Shown piece by piece: positions 26,110 to 34,109 of a DNA stretch of 64,000 bases. The notes beneath the pieces were generated by a model that did not search any database, was not told the origin of the DNA, and saw nothing but the letters and a program-made list of their open reading frames with translations. Made by a program: the position numbers and the translations under genes. The stretch's first letter is position 1. Each line of letters begins with the position of its first letter. The stretch lies in IMG/VR virus record IMGVR_UViG_3300049489_001336, positions 62,001 through 126,000 of that record; one strand, given 5' to 3'. This DNA comes from a virus.

Positions 26110-26323
26110 CTTTCACCAAAGAATCTACTGTGATCTCCGTACGAGACTGCAAATAGGCCCTCATGGTGTACCCTGTTTGTTGATCCTGAATGCGAATCAC
26201 ATCCGGAGTGTACCCCGTCATCCTACGCATCTCGGTAGCGTACTCCACCGCCGCAGCGCTAGCGTCCACCGCGTGGATCTCATGTTTAAACTTACCCTGG
26301 ATACTACAAGTAAAGACGCGCAT
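26102..26323 (-). CDS. small beta-rich protein
   Basis: 73 residues (MRVFTCSIQGKFKHEIHAVDASAAAVEYATEM...). An alpha/beta pattern similar to small phage proteins that carry a DUF-type fold; no name can be given. Confidence 0.62.
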   Translation of the reverse strand: MRVFTCSIQGKFKHEIHAVDASAAAVEYATEMRRMTGYTPDVIRIQDQQTGYTMRAYLQSRTEITVDSLVKDV

Positions 26324-26356
26324 AACTCCTCCAAGCCTTTACTTGGTATGATAGGC

Positions 26357-26587
26357 TTAACCCTTCAGTGAAATTTCAATAAGTGTCGTTAGGTAGTATG
26401 CAATAACAAGGTAAATAACCAGGCGCGAAAAAGAGTTATGCAAAATGCGTTTATGCAAGTAAGTGGCGTGAAAAATACGCAGTAATCCGTAAAGGCTTGC
26501 TAACAATGCGCCACTTGCGTTGTTCTGCATAAAGCACAACGCGGCGATCAACACCGACCACCATGCAGCCACGACGTCGTGTGTCAT
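26357..26587 (-). CDS. small membrane protein
   Basis: 76 residues with two or three hydrophobic segments (VVAAWWSVLIAALCFM, GALLASLYGLLRIF, LVIYLVIAYYLTTLI). Probably an inner-membrane protein. One base separates it from the YkgJ-like gene. Confidence 0.62.
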   Translation of the reverse strand: MTHDVVAAWWSVLIAALCFMQNNASGALLASLYGLLRIFHATYLHKRILHNSFSRLVIYLVIAYYLTTLIEISLKG

Positions 26588-26588
26588 T

Positions 26589-27074
26589 TTAATTATTAAT
26601 TTCTTGAAACATCCAACCCTGGGCGGCCTTAATCGCTTCTTCGGTGCCCATGAGTTGGCGCTTCTTATCGTCCACGACGAGAATCAACAAAGCACGCTGT
26701 GCCATCCGGCTAAGTACGCCCTGCCCACGTTGAAAATCCCCGCGCGCAACCATGACCGGAATTCCGGTGGCTTCTGTGAATTCCTGTCCTGCAGGATGAA
26801 ACATCACCCCGCATTTATCAGGGCGGTCTTCTTCCCAAAAAACTTTGCGGGAATCTTTATGTTCCCAGGTGGCTTCATCGATCCACAAACAAACAAATTC
26901 CTGACAGCTAGCAGGCCGGTCAGCGTAGATTCCACATGAAGTCCCTGTACAGTGCGTACAAGTCACGTTCATGGGCTTATCTAATTCTGTGACCCCCATC
27001 AACGTACAGCACGCGGTGCACTCCCCGCACGCACGCTTCAAAGAGGTAAGTCTTCTTTTATCTTTCTTAGCCAT
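26589..27074 (-). CDS. YkgJ-family (CxxCxxCC) metal-binding protein
   Basis: 161 residues. CGECTACCTLMGV at about 13-25 followed by CTHCTGTSCGIYADRPASCQEFVC, the conserved cluster of the zinc/iron-chelating YkgJ family, in which clustered Cys hold a metal. The exact reaction of the family is not settled. It is the first of three members in this window (others at 48406 and 52633). Confidence 0.85.
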   Translation of the reverse strand: MAKKDKRRLTSLKRACGECTACCTLMGVTELDKPMNVTCTHCTGTSCGIYADRPASCQEFVCLWIDEATWEHKDSRKVFWEEDRPDKCGVMFHPAGQEFTEATGIPVMVARGDFQRGQGVLSRMAQRALLILVVDDKKRQLMGTEEAIKAAQGWMFQEINN

Positions 27075-27370
27075 ATACGAACTCGACTTGGCATACAGTC
27101 TTCAGAAGCAGAATGCTCTGCAAACTTGTGCAATCGCTTCAACTGAACAGGTTGTACTTTAAATTGTGACTTCATCAATTGGGCGTAAGACATATCCTTG
27201 TTCGCAGCCGCCACGATAAGTGGCAACGCTTGCACTGCGTGATTCAAGGACACATCCGAATAGCGCATTTCACGCATCCAAGCTTCATAGCCTTCACACA
27301 AAGGATACGGAGCAGGAGCCACATCAACTCGCGTCCCTTTCACTTTCATATAAATGTACGGCACACTCAT
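27038..27370 (-). CDS. protein of unknown function
   Basis: 110 residues. VSLNHAVQALPLIVAAANKDMSYAQLMKSQF suggests a helical domain; C-terminus is basic. Overlaps the YkgJ-like gene by 37 bases and shares bases with the upstream stop. Confidence 0.65.
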   Translation of the reverse strand: MSVPYIYMKVKGTRVDVAPAPYPLCEGYEAWMREMRYSDVSLNHAVQALPLIVAAANKDMSYAQLMKSQFKVQPVQLKRLHKFAEHSASEDCMPSRVRIWLRKIKEDLPL

Positions 27371-27585
27371 TTATCAAGACCCTTCAACCAAGGTAGGAGA
27401 AGATAGAACCAAAAAACGACCCCAAGCGCCATACCAAGTAAGCTTGCTACGATAAGCAGAGCATCCACAGAGACCCGCGGCGGTTCCTCTGCGCGAATTT
27501 CAACCGGAAGTCTTTTCTGAGGACGCCGAATCCGTCTTCGTTTGATAAATTTCATCCTGCGTTTCCTCGGCGGATTCTTCTGCAT
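27367..27585 (-). CDS. small basic membrane protein
   Basis: 72 residues. Basic N-terminus (KNPPRKRRMKFIKRRRIRRPQKR) then one membrane helix (ALLIVASLLGMALGVVFWFYLLLPWL). Positive-inside rule puts the N-terminus in the cytoplasm. Overlaps the upstream gene by about 85 bases; start could be the internal ATG after PPRKRR. Confidence 0.58.
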   Translation of the reverse strand: MQKNPPRKRRMKFIKRRRIRRPQKRLPVEIRAEEPPRVSVDALLIVASLLGMALGVVFWFYLLLPWLKGLDK

Positions 27586-27799
27586 AGAATAGTTTGTACA
27601 GTGCCTCTTTTAAGTCCGTGCGCAACACAAGAAGGTGCTGCGCCATGTACGTATTTCTTTGCGCATAGCGATCCGCCCACGCGTTGAGCACCGAAAACAT
27701 CCGATGGAGCGGTAGCACCGGTTGGCGATAATAATGGCTAAGCGCCCTAAGAAGCTCTTCAGCTTCTTCGTCGTTTTCGATTTCAATCCTGAGTGGCAT
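27500..27799 (-). CDS. small helical protein
   Basis: 99 residues from ATG 27799, which has GAGG five bases upstream and overlaps the preceding gene. Helical (DDEEAEELLRALSHYYRQPVLPLHRMFSVLNAWADRYAQR) with an acidic, Ser/Thr-rich tail. No family recognised. Confidence 0.62.
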   Translation of the reverse strand: MPLRIEIENDEEAEELLRALSHYYRQPVLPLHRMFSVLNAWADRYAQRNTYMAQHLLVLRTDLKEALYKLFYAEESAEETQDEIYQTKTDSASSEKTSG

Positions 27800-27980
27800 C
27801 CGTGGCCTCGTCTTTGACTTCTTTGATATCCACAACGGTAATCCAATCGCGCTTACCTGCTACGCGTTCAAAAAACAAAGAACGCGCTGCCTCAGGGTCG
27901 TCCGGTTTGGCTACCACGAGTTGCGTGTGAGGGCCGTTGTCTAAAACCATGTATTCAACAACGTACGCAGAGGTAGCCAT
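27783..27980 (-). CDS. small protein of unknown function
   Basis: 65 residues (MATSAYVVEYMVLDNGPHTQLVVAK...), strand-rich N-terminus and acidic C-terminus. ATG overlaps the upstream stop by one base. Confidence 0.62.
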   Translation of the reverse strand: MATSAYVVEYMVLDNGPHTQLVVAKPDDPEAARSLFFERVAGKRDWITVVDIKEVKDEATDATQD

Positions 27981-28300
27981 CAGCTCTCCAAATCAATATG
28001 CGCCATACACTTGCAGCACATGTTGTGTTTGTCAGAGCACGCAAAACAAATTTTTGGAGCTGCCCCATTGGGATGCTGCACTTCAACATCGCAGATACGG
28101 CACGTATACTTGACAAAGCCATGTGTTACGAGTCCGCCGCGACGAAGATAAAAACAAACCGTGCATAAACGCGATGCGTGTCGCTGTGTTTTATCTTTGT
28201 CTGCTTTTAGCTCTGTAAGTTGTTTTTCTCTTTCTTCGATGGCCTTTTTTGCATAATACGTATTTATGCGTGCTGTCTCCTCAAGGTCGTCCAGAGCCAC
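27980..28300 (-). CDS. zinc-finger-like protein with N-terminal coiled coil
   Basis: 106 residues. Charged helix (ARINTYYAKKAIEEREKQLTELKADKDK) followed by four Cys pairs (CTVC, CRIC, CFAC, CCKC) plus His, enough for two zinc sites. Nucleic-acid or protein binding possible. Confidence 0.68.
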   Translation of the reverse strand: MALDDLEETARINTYYAKKAIEEREKQLTELKADKDKTQRHASRLCTVCFYLRRGGLVTHGFVKYTCRICDVEVQHPNGAAPKICFACSDKHNMCCKCMAHIDLES

Positions 28301-28311
28301 TAGCCCCTCCT

Positions 28312-28332
28312 TTATTCTTTTACCGTAATTAG
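28312..28332 (-). promoter_or_regulatory. phage-type promoter
   Basis: ACGGTAAAAGAAT on the minus strand with AAGGAGGGG just downstream, before the gene at 27980. The same GGTAAAAG core recurs at about 29640, 41840, 42128, 49075 and 54757. Confidence 0.55.
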
Positions 28333-28739
28333 ATGTCTTCCAACAGCTTTTTACGAACGTCTTCTTTCACCACTAATTGTTCTATCTTTGCAGCGGCGCG
28401 TTCCCAATCGCCTTTCCACATGAAGCGGCAAGACGTGAACATGGGATACCCGTTTACGCCTCGGGGACCCGCTTGATCCCAATACTCCCAAACAGTGCCT
28501 ATTTCAAGAGCTACTTCCTTTGGGACGCCTGAGAGAGCTCCCATAGCCAACGGAAGGAAGACCATAGGAACCACACTCGGTTGTTTAATTTGTTGAATGA
28601 TGAATATTTTTCCATCGATATAATCCAAAACAAATTGCTTTAGCGCGTCGTTTGACATTCGCGGAAGTTCAAACGCGGGCTTGGGCACGTCAGGCCCTTC
28701 ATTCTTTGTCTCGGGAAATGTTTCTTTTTCGTCTATCAC
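28329..28739 (-). CDS. protein of unknown function
   Basis: 136 residues; helix-rich with IFIIQQIKQPSVVPMVFLPLAMGALSGVPKE in the centre. No motif recognised. It overlaps the preceding 43-residue membrane protein by 41 bases. Confidence 0.65.
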   Translation of the reverse strand: MIDEKETFPETKNEGPDVPKPAFELPRMSNDALKQFVLDYIDGKIFIIQQIKQPSVVPMVFLPLAMGALSGVPKEVALEIGTVWEYWDQAGPRGVNGYPMFTSCRFMWKGDWERAAAKIEQLVVKEDVRKKLLEDI

Positions 28740-28830
28740 GACGCACCAACCTTTGGTCCATCCAAAGCCACCCTAAAAGGAACGCTACGACCATTCCTGG
28801 GACAAGCAGCAAATAGAGTAAGTAAAGCAT
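28699..28830 (-). CDS. very small membrane protein (43 residues)
   Basis: One membrane helix (LYLLYLLLVPGMVVAFLLGWLW) followed by a basic tail (RRDRRKRN). The ATG shares bases with the upstream stop (TGATG), a typical coupled start. The downstream overlap with the 136-residue gene is in another frame. Confidence 0.6.
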   Translation of the reverse strand: MLYLLYLLLVPGMVVAFLLGWLWMDQRLVRRDRRKRNISRDKE

Positions 28831-29069
28831 CAGTCGATGTCGTCGTACCCATCGAACTTAAATTTCTCTTTCTCTAACATGGCATTGGCAAAGGACTCGC
28901 ACAGACGTGCAAATCCTTGGGGATCCATGAGATGCATGTTATCCGGGTGAAGGGAATTTTGATAAGCGATGGCATAACGACGCCACGCTTCACGTTCTTC
29001 TTTGGTGTACCGCACCGTAGAAGGTGGTTGTGGAACAGGACTACGCCGTGTCATAGAGAACCCCACCAT
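28830..29069 (-). CDS. small protein of unknown function
   Basis: 79 residues; YTKEEREAWRRYAIAYQNSLHPDNMHLMDPQGFARLCESFANAML, helical. Overlaps the end of the upstream gene by 19 bases. Confidence 0.65.
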   Translation of the reverse strand: MVGFSMTRRSPVPQPPSTVRYTKEEREAWRRYAIAYQNSLHPDNMHLMDPQGFARLCESFANAMLEKEKFKFDGYDDID

Positions 29070-29620
29070 TGGTCAGGAAAATGGGTATGCACTAATTGCA
29101 GCAATGGGTTATACGTCTTATGCCTATTTAAAGCGTGCTGAAGAGGCTCAGCACGCAGGTCAATAGCCTCCAGCAACCCTACGTGGTCGTAGCGAAGCAT
29201 TAATTTACAGATGATGGCAACGCTTTCGAGGTCATCTCTACGTTCACACAATTCACTCGAAAGCACTGCAACGTATAAGTCCTTTGACTCCAACGTTTGC
29301 AGCGTTGCAAGGCCGTCGAGTACTTCATCGATCTCGCTAGAAAAAGCGTCCACGATGTGCTGCTTCCACGTTTCAGGAAGTGTCTTGGCCCAGCGACTAA
29401 CTTTTTCTAGGGCTGCGTCTTCTTTCAGCAGGAAGGGCAACCACCGATACAAAAGGCCCATGCCTGTTATGGCCATGTACATTTCAGGGTTACTGAAGCG
29501 ACTCTCAATAACGGCCTGAAACCAGGCAGGCAACACAGCATTACCTACGATTTGCCGCAACGGGGGCATTAAGAACGCCGTCTTTTTTGTGTTACCTCCT
29601 GGAAACGGTATGACACTCAT
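29051..29620 (-). CDS. helical protein of unknown function
   Basis: 189 residues, almost entirely helical, with acidic stretches (SSEIDEVLDGLATLQTLESKDLY). A GGTAAAAG promoter-like element and CAAGGGAGGG lie upstream, so it heads the leftward operon opposite the diguanylate cyclase gene. Confidence 0.68.
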   Translation of the reverse strand: MSVIPFPGGNTKKTAFLMPPLRQIVGNAVLPAWFQAVIESRFSNPEMYMAITGMGLLYRWLPFLLKEDAALEKVSRWAKTLPETWKQHIVDAFSSEIDEVLDGLATLQTLESKDLYVAVLSSELCERRDDLESVAIICKLMLRYDHVGLLEAIDLRAEPLQHALNRHKTYNPLLQLVHTHFPDQWWGSL

Positions 29621-29633
29621 AAAAATCCCTCCC

Positions 29634-29650
29634 TTGAACTTTTACCGTGG
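29634..29650 (-). promoter_or_regulatory. phage-type promoter for the leftward operon
   Basis: CACGGTAAAAGTTC on the minus strand, about 20 bases upstream of the 29620 start, in the divergent gap with the diguanylate cyclase gene. Confidence 0.55.
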
Positions 29651-29689
29651 TAATCGCTATTTTTTGTTTGTTAGTATCGGTATGTAGAA

Positions 29690-30610
29690 ATGAACATGAT
29701 AAATCTACTTTTACTCGATGACGATAAAGCGTCGTTTACGCTCGTAAAACACATGTTGTCGCAGTCGCACCTACGATATGAGTTGAACTGGGTGCGCACA
29801 ATACCAGAGGCAATGAACTACCTATCCAACGGTAAGGTGTCATTAATTGTTATCGATCAAGGTAATTCAGGTTTTGAATTATTGAGTAATCCTGTTTTTA
29901 AAGGGTTCAAAGTACCTGTGATTTTTATGACGGGTCAAGGCGACGAATACCAGGCCGTGCAAGCCATTAAGACGGGCGCCTATGATTATCTAATCAAGGG
30001 ACGTTTTGACGGCTCTCGGCTTACATACGCCATTGAAGAAGCCTTACGAGAACACGAATACAAACTTAAGATCGAAGCGCATCAAATCGAATTAATTAAA
30101 CTTGCTACGACCGACGACCTTACAGGACTTTTGAACCGAAGACACTTCACCACGCGCCTTAAAGACGAAGTAGCACGTTACACGCGGTATCGCACGCCTT
30201 TCTCTGTGGCCATTTTAGATGTAGACCACTTCAAGAGTATCAACGATACCTATGGGCATGCGGCAGGTGATACTGTATTGCGTGAGTTGGGAATTCTTAT
30301 ACGAAACACGCTTCGTTCCACAGATACAGCGTGTCGATATGGTGGTGAGGAGTTCTTAATTGCATTTCCGAGCACTACATTGGCGGGCACCGAGGCACTA
30401 AGTGAACGTTTGCGCCTGACAATTGCCAACCATGTTTTCTGGTACGAAAAAATGCACATCCCTGTGACGGTAAGCATTGGCGTGGCGGAGTCTTATCCGG
30501 AGATCAACAACGCAGAAATGCTGCTTAAATTGGCGGATAAAGCGCTTTACGCAGCTAAAAAAGACGGCAGGAACTGTGTCATTTCTTATCACTATGGTGC
30601 GGGGCTTTGA
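29690..30610 (+). CDS. diguanylate cyclase with receiver domain
   Basis: 306 residues. Residues about 3-120 are a response-regulator receiver domain (LLLDDDKASFTLVKHML, LIVIDQGNSG with the likely phospho-Asp, VIFMTGQGD). Residues about 140-300 are a GGDEF domain: active site YGGEEF at about 218, preceded five residues earlier by RSTD, the inhibitory-site RxxD. It should make cyclic di-GMP from two GTP, with product inhibition, and be switched by phosphorylation. In a phage this could drive the host towards biofilm or alter motility. No matching histidine kinase is in the window. Confidence 0.93.
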   Translation: MNMINLLLLDDDKASFTLVKHMLSQSHLRYELNWVRTIPEAMNYLSNGKVSLIVIDQGNSGFELLSNPVFKGFKVPVIFMTGQGDEYQAVQAIKTGAYDYLIKGRFDGSRLTYAIEEALREHEYKLKIEAHQIELIKLATTDDLTGLLNRRHFTTRLKDEVARYTRYRTPFSVAILDVDHFKSINDTYGHAAGDTVLRELGILIRNTLRSTDTACRYGGEEFLIAFPSTTLAGTEALSERLRLTIANHVFWYEKMHIPVTVSIGVAESYPEINNAEMLLKLADKALYAAKKDGRNCVISYHYGAGL

Positions 30611-30627
30611 CCACCTATTATTAGGGC

Positions 30628-30987
30628 ATGGTCAATTATAAGTACCGCGCCACGGTCTCCCGCATCGTAGATGGCGACACGCTATTTCTCCATGTACAGC
30701 TCGGCTTTCGCCTCACGGCCGAAGTTGAATTCCGTATGAACGGACTCAATACGCCTGAGGTTGTAGGAAGCAATAAAACGGCGGGGCTCGCGGCCAAAGC
30801 AGAGCTGACGCGCCTATTAGGGTTAGGCGAAATTTATGTACAATCGACCAAGAGCGATAAGTACGGACGGTGGCTTGCTACGGTGTTTGTTAAGCAGGCC
30901 AACGGGAATGAACTCAACGTCAATGAACATTTGTTAAACAACGGGTTTGCATTGCCCTATGATGGCAAGGGCGCCAAACCGGAGTAA
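30628..30987 (+). CDS. thermonuclease-type nuclease (SNase domain)
   Basis: 119 residues. VSRIVDGDTLFLHVQLGF, RMNGLNTPEV and DKYGRWLATVF give the Asp, Arg, Glu and Arg of the staphylococcal nuclease active site. It hydrolyses DNA and RNA with calcium. No signal peptide, so it should act in the cytoplasm or be carried in the virion. It is between the cyclase and a lipoprotein protease in one plus-strand run. Confidence 0.87.
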   Translation: MVNYKYRATVSRIVDGDTLFLHVQLGFRLTAEVEFRMNGLNTPEVVGSNKTAGLAAKAELTRLLGLGEIYVQSTKSDKYGRWLATVFVKQANGNELNVNEHLLNNGFALPYDGKGAKPE

Positions 30988-30992
30988 TAACT

Positions 30993-31532
30993 ATGCGACG
31001 CTTATTTTATCTTTGTGCACTCTTGAATCTTCTTACGTGTTGTAAGCCCGAAGACCCGCGTGAAGACGCACCTCTGTTGAAGAGGTGGGACCGTAAGCAA
31101 CCCCTTGGGCTCTACCTATCCAAGAATTTAGCCCCATGCCAAGTGGCAGGAATGCACGCCGCAGAAGCCTACTGGGAGGCTTTGACCGGTGAAAATCTGA
31201 TTCTCTACACGGCCACCGTAGAGCCTACGGATGTTTCGATGTCTTCCGCAACACGCCAGGCCTACGTCATTGCGGTGACTCAAGCCCCGATGTACAGGCC
31301 CGATGCGCTAGACCAAGCAGAACTGTTTTCCATGCAGCACAGCGAACAATTTCTACATAGCGTGGAGATCCGTGTCCAAGGCTGCTCTGTTTGGGCGTTC
31401 ACGCATGAGCTAGGGCATGCGTTGGGCCTTGGGCATGCTGTGGGCAGTACCGCGCTAATGCAGCCTACGCATGCTCCTGACGCTTGGGACGTGAGTGTTA
31501 AAGAAATTCGCTTGGTGAAGTATCAGCTTTAG
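30993..31532 (+). CDS. lipoprotein zinc metalloprotease (matrixin-like)
   Basis: 179 residues. Residues 1-17 form a lipoprotein signal ending LLTCC. The zinc motif HELGHALGLGH (HExGHxxGxxH) is at about 133, followed by a Met-turn-like MQPTHAPD. The family is matrixin or a close bacterial relative. It should sit in the outer or inner membrane facing the periplasm and cleave proteins there. Confidence 0.87.
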   Translation: MRRLFYLCALLNLLTCCKPEDPREDAPLLKRWDRKQPLGLYLSKNLAPCQVAGMHAAEAYWEALTGENLILYTATVEPTDVSMSSATRQAYVIAVTQAPMYRPDALDQAELFSMQHSEQFLHSVEIRVQGCSVWAFTHELGHALGLGHAVGSTALMQPTHAPDAWDVSVKEIRLVKYQL

Positions 31533-31561
31533 AGCTAAAAAAAGCCGCATGACAAGCCGGC

Positions 31562-31750
31562 TCAGTCTATGCACTGAAAACAATAGACACTGAAAAAGTG
31601 CCAACCCGGTTCAAGCAGGGTGCCGCACTTTGCACACTGCTGACTGCCGTGTCGATAAACTTCTAATTTATCGTCGAGCTCTTTGAGATCTTTTCGTAGA
31701 CGTTCGCGCTTTTCTAACAACGATCGGTACATCGGTAAAAATCGCGACAT
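31562..31750 (-). CDS. small coiled-coil protein with zinc-ribbon end
   Basis: 62 residues from ATG 31750, which has AGAGG upstream. Helix YRSLLEKRERLRKDLKELDDKLEVY, then CAKC...CFQC, a zinc ribbon. The longer reading frame from 31780 overlaps the previous gene and lacks a ribosome site. Confidence 0.65.
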   Translation of the reverse strand: MSRFLPMYRSLLEKRERLRKDLKELDDKLEVYRHGSQQCAKCGTLLEPGWHFFSVYCFQCID

Positions 31751-31763
31751 TGAACCTCTGGAG

Positions 31764-31907
31764 TTACAAGGCGTCCTCACAAAGCTGTGCTGTTTTTTCG
31801 TGTGCGTACAAAAGCCACGCGGGTTCTTCCCAAGGCATCCCCATCAAGGGATGAACCACTGCGTTATGCACGAATTTCCAAAACAAGAAACGGACACTCT
31901 TCGACAT
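31764..31907 (-). CDS. small protein (47 residues)
   Basis: MSKSVRFLFWKFVHNAVVHPLMG followed by MPWEEPAWLLYAHEKTAQ. GGGGGG immediately upstream is a strong ribosome site. Reminiscent of small phage proteins with a WKFVHNAVVHP core; no function known to me. Confidence 0.68.
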   Translation of the reverse strand: MSKSVRFLFWKFVHNAVVHPLMGMPWEEPAWLLYAHEKTAQLCEDAL

Positions 31908-31933
31908 AGGCCCCCCTATGTAGCTGTATGCGC

Positions 31934-32302
31934 TTAGTCAAAATCAAAGGCGCTTGGACAGCTTTTTCCTACGCACACGTCTTCGTATGTTGCTTGGAGA
32001 TTTTGCAGATATTTGCACGCTTTACGGTCAATACCAGCGATTTTGAAGGCGCTTTCCCAAGAGGATGCAACACGTACCACAGTTACATTTCCTGTAATGC
32101 GAACACGGTTTCCATTGCGTTCCTCCCAGGATACCTCAACGCAAGACTCACAGGGAGAAACCCATACGTTGTATAATTCCCAACAACGAAAAGGCGTACC
32201 GCTCCAATCACGTTCTACGACAACCCAATTATTTTCAATGGTACACGCCGTACAGAGTATAAGTAACAGCACCCATTTTAACATGGTTGTAGAATAGCTC
32301 AT
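31934..32302 (-). CDS. probable lipoprotein
   Basis: About 122 residues from ATG 32302 (GGGAGG upstream). The signal is MLKWVLLLILCTACT, with lipobox Cys. The mature part is beta-rich with four Cys. The ATG overlaps the stop of the HD-domain gene, so it is in the same operon. Confidence 0.7.
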   Translation of the reverse strand: MSYSTTMLKWVLLLILCTACTIENNWVVVERDWSGTPFRCWELYNVWVSPCESCVEVSWEERNGNRVRITGNVTVVRVASSWESAFKIAGIDRKACKYLQNLQATYEDVCVGKSCPSAFDFD

Positions 32303-32880
32303 GCGCCTCCCTGAGCACTCCAATAATCAACGGCACGTCGATGATGAATACTAAATTGGTGCTGTAGCTGTTTCATAACAGGACAATCGCCACTGAAAAG
32401 TACGGCTTCGTCTACGACTTTCCGTGCGGCTTCGGCGTACGCCAAAATCGACTGCGTGCCCCAGCGCGGAGGGTACGCCACGAGGTCATGCACATTGGCC
32501 GTTTTATCGGCAATTTTTACCGCGCGTACGCGATTTGCCGTGTGAGAGTCTTGCATAACCAGAAGCTGGTGATTTGTTTTATACGGCTCTACGCGCGCAT
32601 TGCGAGGCAGCGTCAACAGCAAGACATCTTCTGCGATTTCTTCCCCGAAATCTCTCAAGAGATGTTCTTCAGGATACGCCGTGTCCTCGATGATATCGTG
32701 AAGAAAACCAAGAATAAATATTTCAGAGCCATAGGCGTGCGATGCGCCTACGCTATTTAAGAACTCGTTTACCTGCATGAGGTGCATTACGTATGGCACC
32801 GCAGGGCCGGTTCGCGTCGAACGCACCTGTCCTTGGTGGTACTGCCGAGCAAGGGCCATCGCCTTGATCACCAAATCCAT
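32299..32880 (-). CDS. RelA/SpoT-type HD hydrolase (MESH1/small alarmone hydrolase-like)
   Basis: 193 residues from ATG 32880 (AGGAG upstream). Metal-binding motifs in order: HQGQVRS (about 16), PYVMHLMQV (about 29), FLHDIIEDT (about 57, the HD pair), VKIADKTANVHDL (about 118). This is the hydrolase half of RelA/SpoT, without synthetase or ACT domains. It probably removes pyrophosphate from (p)ppGpp and would damp the host stringent response during infection. Confidence 0.85.
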   Translation of the reverse strand: MDLVIKAMALARQYHQGQVRSTRTGPAVPYVMHLMQVNEFLNSVGASHAYGSEIFILGFLHDIIEDTAYPEEHLLRDFGEEIAEDVLLLTLPRNARVEPYKTNHQLLVMQDSHTANRVRAVKIADKTANVHDLVAYPPRWGTQSILAYAEAARKVVDEAVLFSGDCPVMKQLQHQFSIHHRRAVDYWSAQGGA

Positions 32881-32891
32881 GTTTTCTCCTT

Positions 32892-33092
32892 TTAAGATCG
32901 CCCGTATTGCCAGCCTTTGGGTGGACTTCGCATTACCATAGACTTTGTTTCTGTGCACCATTCACAACGGTAAGGACAGCGTACTACTGCAGAGTTTTGC
33001 CCGGCTGCTTCACGCGAGTTGGTGCTTGTTGCATATAAATAACCGTTACAATCTTGGCAATAGACAGCGCATTCATCGATTTCGAGGTGCAT
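32892..33092 (-). CDS. small zinc-binding protein
   Basis: 66 residues with CQDC and CPYRCEWC, spaced for one zinc site. AAGGTGATC upstream of the ATG. Overlaps the upstream gene's end by about 20 bases. No family recognised. Confidence 0.65.
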   Translation of the reverse strand: MHLEIDECAVYCQDCNGYLYATSTNSREAAGQNSAVVRCPYRCEWCTETKSMVMRSPPKGWQYGRS

Positions 33093-33375
33093 CAGCGATC
33101 ACCTTCAACGCTGCTTCCAGCGCTTTACCTGCGTGGGAATGATGGAAAATCAACGCCACAACGTGGGACACCTTAAGGCCGTCTTCGTATGTATATGTCG
33201 AGGTGACAGACGCTGTTCTATTCACGGGGCTCACCACGAACCTAACACCTTTTAAACTAGGGTATGCACGCTGCGCCAATTCGTCTAAATCTTTGGCTTT
33301 ATCTTTTTTAGCGTCTTTTTTTGTGACTACTTTGGCGCGTTTTTGGGGTGCATTACGCTTTGACACACGTGGCAT
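33073..33375 (-). CDS. small protein with Lys-rich N-terminus
   Basis: About 100 residues from ATG 33375. N-terminal 30 residues are Lys/Arg-rich and disordered; then a small alpha/beta domain (GVRFVVSPVNRTASVTSTYTYED). Overlaps the next upstream gene. Confidence 0.62.
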   Translation of the reverse strand: MPRVSKRNAPQKRAKVVTKKDAKKDKAKDLDELAQRAYPSLKGVRFVVSPVNRTASVTSTYTYEDGLKVSHVVALIFHHSHAGKALEAALKVIADAPRNR

Positions 33376-33509
33376 GTCCAAGGACCTTTTCCTAAGCCAA
33401 ACGTACGAAAACGACAGTGCTTACAGAAAAGCTCTACGGCTCTGCTGTTCGCAGGTTCTTGCTTTGTGACATAGCGAGAACCTTTCAGACTATCGTAGCT
33501 CCTTGTCAT
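33327..33509 (-). CDS. small zinc-ribbon protein
   Basis: 60 residues from ATG 33509, which follows GAGGGG. Contains CKHCRFRTFGLGKGPWTCHVC, a two-CxxC zinc ribbon. The longer ORF start at 33599 lacks a ribosome site. Confidence 0.68.
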   Translation of the reverse strand: MTRSYDSLKGSRYVTKQEPANSRAVELFCKHCRFRTFGLGKGPWTCHVCQSVMHPKNAPK

Positions 33510-33620
33510 ACACCCCTCAGCTAAAAAACGAAAGCGACGCACCTGACATGCCAGACTGTAGTCTGGGCTAGTCGGAATCGCCGCTTTCAAACAAAGCAAC
33601 GCTTTGTCATGTTCTTATAC

Positions 33621-33953
33621 CTAAATTCGTTTGTTTTTTATTGAACCACTGGCTTTGGGCTTTTTAGAGCTCAAGTGCTTTACAACAAAGCCTACATTGC
33701 GCAGCTCTCGTTGATATTCTTCGAAGAGGTCTTCGAACACTTCTTCGAAGTTTGCAACGCACGTATTGTGTTTTATCAACACTGCCGCAGTTCCGAGTGC
33801 TTGCAGCTCGCGTTTGAGCCCGTTTAAATCATAGCAGTAAACCGCGTTACGTTTGATATGCAAAACCACTTGGCCTTTTGACCACTGGGCTTTGTCTAAA
33901 ACTGCGTCCATGGCATCGAACGCAGTATCGCCTTGTTCGTCGATAAGGTCCAT
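33621..33953 (-). CDS. protein of unknown function
   Basis: 110 residues. VVLHIKRNAVYCYDLNGLKRELQALGTAAVLIKHN looks like an alpha/beta domain; acidic EEVFEDLFEEYQREL and basic Ser/Lys-rich tail. The GGTATAAGAA motif lies at 33610-33620, downstream, and may drive the next gene. Confidence 0.62.
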   Translation of the reverse strand: MDLIDEQGDTAFDAMDAVLDKAQWSKGQVVLHIKRNAVYCYDLNGLKRELQALGTAAVLIKHNTCVANFEEVFEDLFEEYQRELRNVGFVVKHLSSKKPKASGSIKNKRI

Positions 33954-33962
33954 GTGCCCTCA

Positions 33963-34109
33963 CTAAAAATTAGCGTACCCGTACAGCAACATGGCGACGG
34001 CAATTAGTACAATCACAACCAAGGCAGGTACAGGGTTGCAGACAAAGACAATGACGTCACAAACAAAATCAAGTAACTCATCCGTTACTGTGGGTTCTTC
34101 ATCCGACAT
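33963..34109 (-). CDS. small membrane protein (48 residues)
   Basis: MSDEEPTVTDELLDFVCDVIVFVCNP then a hydrophobic segment (VPALVVIVLIAVAMLLYGY). Acidic N-terminus, one or two membrane helices. The ATG overlaps the end of the Tad2-like gene. Confidence 0.58.
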   Translation of the reverse strand: MSDEEPTVTDELLDFVCDVIVFVCNPVPALVVIVLIAVAMLLYGYANF

